Shown here piece by piece: positions 5,916 to 9,287 of a stretch of 9,287 bases of DNA. The DNA is from Nitrospirota bacterium (GTDB lineage Bacteria > Nitrospirota > UBA9217). Positions within the stretch are counted from its first letter, which is position 1. Each line of letters starts with the position of its first letter. Made by a program: the position numbers and the translations under genes. The notes below the pieces were generated by a model. It was not told the origin of the DNA. It was given only the letters and a program-made list of their open reading frames with translations, and made no database searches. The stretch spans positions 1 through 9,287 of the forward strand of contig DAIDTZ010000372.1 in assembly GCA_027456925.1 (NCBI GenBank), in the 5' to 3' direction.

Positions 5916-7151
5916 TTGCTTAGCCCAAAGTCAACTTCAAGCCGACAAAGTCGGCTCGTGCGTTTTGACCTCGCTCCCTCGACGATAATCACCACGGTGC
6001 TTGTTATCGCCGGATTGTGGGTGCTGATACGGCTCATGCCGGTCATTCTCGTGCTCGTTGCGGCCCTCATCATCGTCGGCACGCTGAGCCCGGCGGTCTC
6101 GTGGCTCGAAGCGCGCCGTGTGCGAAGGGGATGGAGCATTGCGATTGTTTTCTCGGCGCTTTTGGTCGTCACTGTTCTCGTCGTCGCCCTGACGGTCCCG
6201 GAGTTCCTATCCCAGGTGTCGAGCCTCATCGAGCAAGAGCCGGCGCTGCGGGCGGGTCTTGTGGCCCGTCTCGCCGGTTCCCGCCTGACAGCCCCCCTTG
6301 CTGAGGCCCTGCGCACCATGCAGTACGGCGTGGTGCTGCACTCCCTCGGTGCGACGGCATTCACATTTTCGACACGCGTTCTTGAGTTCTTCGCGTACAG
6401 CCTGGGCGCCGTCTTCCTGGCGCTCTATATGATGATCGACCGCGACCGCCTGCGCGGAGGGCTTTACTCGATCGTACCCCGAACGCACCACATCCGGCTT
6501 TCCCGCGTCATGATGAATCTGGAGACGATCGTCGGCGGATATATCCGGGGGCAGGCCGTAACGTCCGCGCTCATGGCTGTCTTCATGTTCATTCTTCTGC
6601 TGGCGTGCCGCGTGCCGAACGCATTGGCGATCGCGGTGTTCGGCGGCGTCGCGGACGTGCTGCCTTATATCGGCATTTTCCTCACCATGGGCCCCGCGGT
6701 CGTGGCGGCCCTGGCCCGCGGCCCGGTCGTCACCGTGATCGTGCTCGTGCTGATGCTCGCTTACGAGGAGTTCGAAAGCCGCATGATCGTGCCCGTGGTG
6801 TACGGCCGCGCGATGCGCCTCCCGTCCTCTGTTGTGCTTTTTTCGCTTATCACGGGCGCAACGCTGCTCGGGATCGTGGGGGCGCTCCTCGCACTCCCGG
6901 TTGCGGCGGCGATACTGATGCTTATTGATGAGCTGCGCGTGGAGCTGCCGGGCGAAACAGAAGGCATCGCGAATGCGGCGCTGCGAAAGAGAGACGACCG
7001 GGGCGAACAGGAGTACGAGCGCCGCACGGAGGGCATGCATGCCGAGCAGGCTGCGGCCATTGCCGTCGAAATGTCGGGCGAGCGAAAAAAGGAAGAAGCC
7101 GGCCCTCATGCGCCCCCGGAGGCCCCGGCTGATGACAAGAAAAAAGAATAA
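5916..7151 (+). CDS. AI-2E family transporter (second, divergent copy)
   Basis: This is a second polytopic inner-membrane protein of the AI-2E/PerM family, 411 residues. Hydrophobic segments lie at about 22-40, 42-60, 72-94, 152-173, 210-231, 234-263, 268-284 and 302-338. Family landmarks are GGYIRGQAVTSALMAVFMF (207-225), FGGVADVLPYIGIFLTMGPA (242-261), ESRMIVPVVYGRAMRLPSS (287-305), and LLGIVGALLALPVAAAILML (317-336). It differs greatly from the copy at 308-1369, so it is not a recent duplication. The start is TTG 5916: AAGGGAGG (5903-5910) lies five bases upstream, and the in-frame GTG at 5958 has no comparable site. A C-terminal cytoplasmic tail of about 70 residues (341-411) is highly charged, ends in DDKKKE, and is absent from the first copy. 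The substrate is unknown. Confidence 0.9.
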   Translation: MLSPKSTSSRQSRLVRFDLAPSTIITTVLVIAGLWVLIRLMPVILVLVAALIIVGTLSPAVSWLEARRVRRGWSIAIVFSALLVVTVLVVALTVPEFLSQVSSLIEQEPALRAGLVARLAGSRLTAPLAEALRTMQYGVVLHSLGATAFTFSTRVLEFFAYSLGAVFLALYMMIDRDRLRGGLYSIVPRTHHIRLSRVMMNLETIVGGYIRGQAVTSALMAVFMFILLLACRVPNALAIAVFGGVADVLPYIGIFLTMGPAVVAALARGPVVTVIVLVLMLAYEEFESRMIVPVVYGRAMRLPSSVVLFSLITGATLLGIVGALLALPVAAAILMLIDELRVELPGETEGIANAALRKRDDRGEQEYERRTEGMHAEQAAAIAVEMSGERKKEEAGPHAPPEAPADDKKKE

Positions 7152-7173
7152 GAGGCCTGCTGACCCGGGCCCT

Positions 7174-7187
7174 GGGAGGATCCTATC
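7174..7187 (+). promoter_or_regulatory. Strong ribosome-binding site facing a non-canonical ATC codon
   Basis: GGGAGGA at 7174-7180 is the only good SD upstream of the 7242 gene. Four bases later, in the same frame, stands ATC (7185-7187) and no ATG, GTG or TTG occurs in frame before GTG 7242. Initiation at ATC would add 19 residues and complete a textbook signal peptide. A rare start codon, a point mutation from ATG or a sequencing error would all explain this. Confidence 0.45.
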
Positions 7188-7241
7188 AGAGCCGCGCGCT
7201 TCATATCGGCTGTTCCGGCACATCTCAGCCCCATTCTGGTT

Positions 7242-8396
7242 GTGATATTTTCAGCGCTCGTTTTTTTCTCGGCCAGTCTTAGAGATGCGAGCGCTCAATC
7301 GTCGTGGCAATTGGGAACAGCTCCGACGACGACGGATCGCAACGTCGTGAGCACGGGAACGAATACCGGGCAGCGCCCGTCTTCAACTCCTTCACAAGAG
7401 AAGGCCAAAGCTGGCCCGGCGACTCAACCCGAGGCGAAAGCCGCACAACAAACGAGAGCTGAACCGGACATAAACGCATGCGCCAACATCGAAGTCTCCG
7501 GAGATACCTGGCTGGACCAGACCCATGATTACGTGGAGAGGAACATCTGTGAACCCGCGGTGTGGTTCGACCATTTTTTCGGAGACCGCCGTGTTTTGGA
7601 AGATGTCCGGCCCGGTACGTTTATCAAGTTGAGAAATGCAGCCCGGCTGACCGATGGGAAGAATGCCAAGTATATCTCCGATATCCAGGTTCTGTACCGG
7701 CTGCCGAAATGGGAAAATCTCCTAAGAAAAGCGAGCATCTATTTCGAGTCGAGAAGTGATGCCCCCAAATATACTGTCCAGCCCGGTCAGCCAATCGAGC
7801 CGGGAGTCAACCCGACAACGGGAGTCAAGCAATCCATCATCGGGGTGCGCGCGGATTTGTATGCACGGCTTCGTCAACTGATCGACATTGATACGGGCCT
7901 CATGGTCAGCATACACCCCGATGCGTTTGCCAGGATGCGGTATCAGTTCCTGAAGCCTTTTGGCGATGTTTACCTCATTCGCTTTTCCCAGATCCCCATG
8001 TGGCAGACCATTGAACATTTCTCGGACACAACGCAACTCGATCTTGAACAGACCATTACCAAGTTTACGATCGTCCGGTGGTCCAATAACGTGACCTTCA
8101 TCGAGAAGCGGTCCGGCGTAACCTGGAACACCGGGATCAGTTTCATCACGCAGTTGACGCCCAAGAGCGCAATTTCCTATGATACCAGTATGTGGGGAGT
8201 TACTGCTCCTGTCTGGACCATTCAAAATTACCGGGTCGGATCACGATTTCGACGGAATTTTTACCGGCCCTGGCTTTTTTTTGAGCTTGCGCCCGAAATC
8301 ACCTGGCCGCAAGATGCGAGCCAGATAGACTATAGGGGCAAAGGAAAGCCGGTCAAGGTCTTTATGGCTACTTTAGAAATTCAATTCGGGCAATAA
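7242..8396 (+). CDS. Uncharacterised exported protein, probable outer-membrane beta-barrel
   Basis: From GTG 7242 the protein has 384 residues. It carries a hydrophobic segment and signal-cleavage-like end (ASLRDASA before QSS), a Pro/Thr/Ala/Gln-rich low-complexity spacer (24-75), a conserved-looking block with two cysteines (INACANIEVSGDTWLDQTHD at 77-96, NICEPAVWFDHFFGDRR at 101-117), then about 250 residues of alternating aromatic and polar strands. It ends with RPWLFFELAPEITWPQD (342-358) and VKVFMATLEIQFGQ (371-384). This resembles a periplasmic plug followed by an outer-membrane barrel, but I do not recognise a named family. GTG 7242 has no SD and leaves the signal peptide without a basic n-region. 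The frame is open back to 7164, and GGGAGGA at 7174-7180 stands four bases before an ATC at 7185, which would give a normal signal peptide (RAARFISAVP then LSPILVVIFS). The true start is therefore probably upstream. Confidence 0.8.
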   Translation: MIFSALVFFSASLRDASAQSSWQLGTAPTTTDRNVVSTGTNTGQRPSSTPSQEKAKAGPATQPEAKAAQQTRAEPDINACANIEVSGDTWLDQTHDYVERNICEPAVWFDHFFGDRRVLEDVRPGTFIKLRNAARLTDGKNAKYISDIQVLYRLPKWENLLRKASIYFESRSDAPKYTVQPGQPIEPGVNPTTGVKQSIIGVRADLYARLRQLIDIDTGLMVSIHPDAFARMRYQFLKPFGDVYLIRFSQIPMWQTIEHFSDTTQLDLEQTITKFTIVRWSNNVTFIEKRSGVTWNTGISFITQLTPKSAISYDTSMWGVTAPVWTIQNYRVGSRFRRNFYRPWLFFELAPEITWPQDASQIDYRGKGKPVKVFMATLEIQFGQ

Positions 8397-8432
8397 CTGC
8401 CGTTGGGGATGGGGTTTTGTTCATCCCGGCAG
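8397..8432 (+). other. Interrupted inverted repeat between the barrel and SUMF1 genes
   Basis: CTGCC (8397-8401) pairs with GGCAG (8428-8432), and GGGATG (8406-8411) pairs with CATCCC (8422-8427). A four-base bulge (GTTG) sits on the left arm and the loop has ten bases. It begins directly after the TAA of the upstream gene. No T-run follows, so it is a hairpin or mRNA-stability element rather than a clear terminator. Confidence 0.4.
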
Positions 8433-8468
8433 AAAACAAGGTTTTCCAACGTGGACAGGAGGAACTCC

Positions 8469-9266
8469 ATGAGAAATATGCCGGAGAACAGCAGGCTGAC
8501 TTTTATTGCCGTTCTCCTCAGTATTTTCGCGGTCTACACTGCCGTCGCCCAGCCGGCAATAGTTGAAAAGAAGAAAGACGTAAAAAAAACGAGCCAGGCA
8601 TTGAATTACGCAATGGTTCATGTCAAAGGCGGCTGCTTCGAAATGGGAGACAACTTCGGAGACGGTTTAAGCGATGAGCTGCCCGTGCATACAGTATGTG
8701 TGAAAGATTTCTTCATCGGCAAGTATGAGGTGACGCAGGGACTGTGGCGGGCTGTCATGAAAAGCAACCCGTCCTATTTCAGCAAGTGCGGAGACGACTG
8801 CCCTGTTGAAGAGGTAAGCTGGGATGATGCGCAGGAGTTCATTCTGAAGCTGAATAAGGAGACCGGCAGGAAATACCGGTTGCCCACGGAAGCCGAGTGG
8901 GAATATGCGGCGCGGAGCGGCGGTAAACTGGAAAAGTGGTCAGGGACGAGCGATGAGCAAAAGCTTGGCGAGTATGCCTGGTATGGCGCCAATTCAGGAA
9001 ACAGCACGCATCCGGTGGGCAGGAAAAAACCGAATGGACTCGGCATTTACGACATGAGTGGGAATGTTTGGGAGTGGGTGCAGGATGTCTACAAGCATTA
9101 TGCCGATGCTTCGGACAGTACGCACAGTCGCAGGCATAACGGGAGCGTGGCCCGCGGCGGCGGCTGGATGGGCAAGCCGAAAGACCTCCGCGCAAGCAAT
9201 CGCTTCTATGTCTATCCGGCCCACCGGTACAGCAACCTGGGCTTCCGTCTCGCCAGGACGCGTTAA
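8469..9266 (+). CDS. Exported SUMF1/FGE-sulfatase-fold protein lacking catalytic cysteines
   Basis: This is a 265-residue protein with a signal peptide at 1-27 (LTFIAVLLSIFAVYTAVA, cut before QPA), a short Lys-rich linker (33-40), and a complete SUMF1 (formylglycine-generating enzyme-like) domain at about 48-265. Landmarks in order are MVHVKGGCFEMGD (49-61), HTVCVKDFFIGKYEVTQGLW (74-93), CPVEEVSWDDAQEF (111-124), YRLPTEAEWEYAARSG (136-151), LGIYDMSGNVWEWV (191-204), ARGGGW (228-233) and NLGFRLAR (256-263). In true formylglycine-generating enzymes the region after RGGSW holds the copper-binding active-site cysteines; here it reads GKPKDLRASNRF with none. Cys56, 77, 107 and 111 lie elsewhere and may form disulfides. 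A structural or ligand-binding role, as in many bacterial SUMF1 proteins, is more likely than sulfatase activation. AGGAGG (8457-8462) supports ATG 8469 over the in-frame TTG at 8403. Confidence 0.88.
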   Translation: MRNMPENSRLTFIAVLLSIFAVYTAVAQPAIVEKKKDVKKTSQALNYAMVHVKGGCFEMGDNFGDGLSDELPVHTVCVKDFFIGKYEVTQGLWRAVMKSNPSYFSKCGDDCPVEEVSWDDAQEFILKLNKETGRKYRLPTEAEWEYAARSGGKLEKWSGTSDEQKLGEYAWYGANSGNSTHPVGRKKPNGLGIYDMSGNVWEWVQDVYKHYADASDSTHSRRHNGSVARGGGWMGKPKDLRASNRFYVYPAHRYSNLGFRLARTR

Positions 9267-9273
9267 CCATGCT

Positions 9274-9287
9274 GGAGGGTCCATTAT
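9274..9287 (+). promoter_or_regulatory. Ribosome-binding site of a gene starting at the right edge
   Basis: GGAGGG at 9274-9279 is followed six bases later by the terminal AT (9286-9287), which would become ATG if the next base is G. It lies 7 bases after the SUMF1 gene's stop, so a co-transcribed downstream gene is likely. This cannot be confirmed within the window. Confidence 0.4.

Noticed and set aside
6207..7223. Long minus-strand open frame (338 codons) opposite the second AI-2E gene
   Set aside because: Its translation is rich in Arg, His, Asp and Glu, with no domain-like pattern, and mirrors a GC-rich membrane-protein gene whose + strand product has clear family motifs. It is an antisense shadow.
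8469..9266. Annotation as a true formylglycine-generating sulfatase activator
   Set aside because: The active-site cysteines expected after the RGGxW motif are absent and no sulfatase gene accompanies it.

Overview
The window reads as chromosomal DNA of a Gram-negative bacterium. It encodes an outer-membrane phospholipase A with an intact catalytic triad, a second probable outer-membrane beta-barrel, and several proteins with Sec-type signal peptides. GC content looks moderate to high, Shine-Dalgarno (SD) sequences are strong, and all credible genes lie on the + strand. The gene mix (two AI-2E family transporters, DUF883 and YqjE-like small membrane proteins, a PA2779-family protein, DUF3108, a SUMF1-domain protein) would suit a deltaproteobacterial or Nitrospirota-type lineage. 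That placement is inference, because no marker gene is present.

Layout: (a) 1-289 holds the 3' end of a gene that may be a regulatory or kinase-like protein, followed by a tiny overlapping ORF that may be a response-regulator remnant. (b) 308-2056 is a tight three-gene membrane operon: AI-2E family transporter, DUF883/ElaB-YqjD-like protein, YqjE-like protein. (c) 2142-2525 is a PA2779-family small membrane protein, closed by a convincing intrinsic terminator at 2549-2590. (d) 2774-3766 is an OMPLA-type phospholipase A. (e) 4008-5814 is a pair of exported proteins: a DUF3108 protein and an unrecognised protein of a probably related beta-rich type. (f) 5916-7151 is a second, divergent AI-2E family transporter with a TTG start and a long charged tail. 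(g) 7242-8396 is an uncharacterised exported probable beta-barrel with an unusual start region. (h) 8469-9266 is an exported SUMF1/FGE-fold protein that lacks the catalytic cysteines. A ribosome-binding site at the right edge suggests another gene begins at the last two bases.

Every complete gene is predicted to act in the inner membrane, periplasm or outer membrane, so the window looks like a cell-envelope locus. A joint role in lipid or envelope maintenance is an inference from co-location only. There is no mobile element, CRISPR array, tRNA or rRNA. I found no clear case for a wholly new defence-type or enzymatic system. The most unusual points are the non-canonical start region of the 7242 gene, the unrecognised exported protein beside DUF3108, the cysteine-less SUMF1 protein, and the possible receiver-domain remnant near the left edge.
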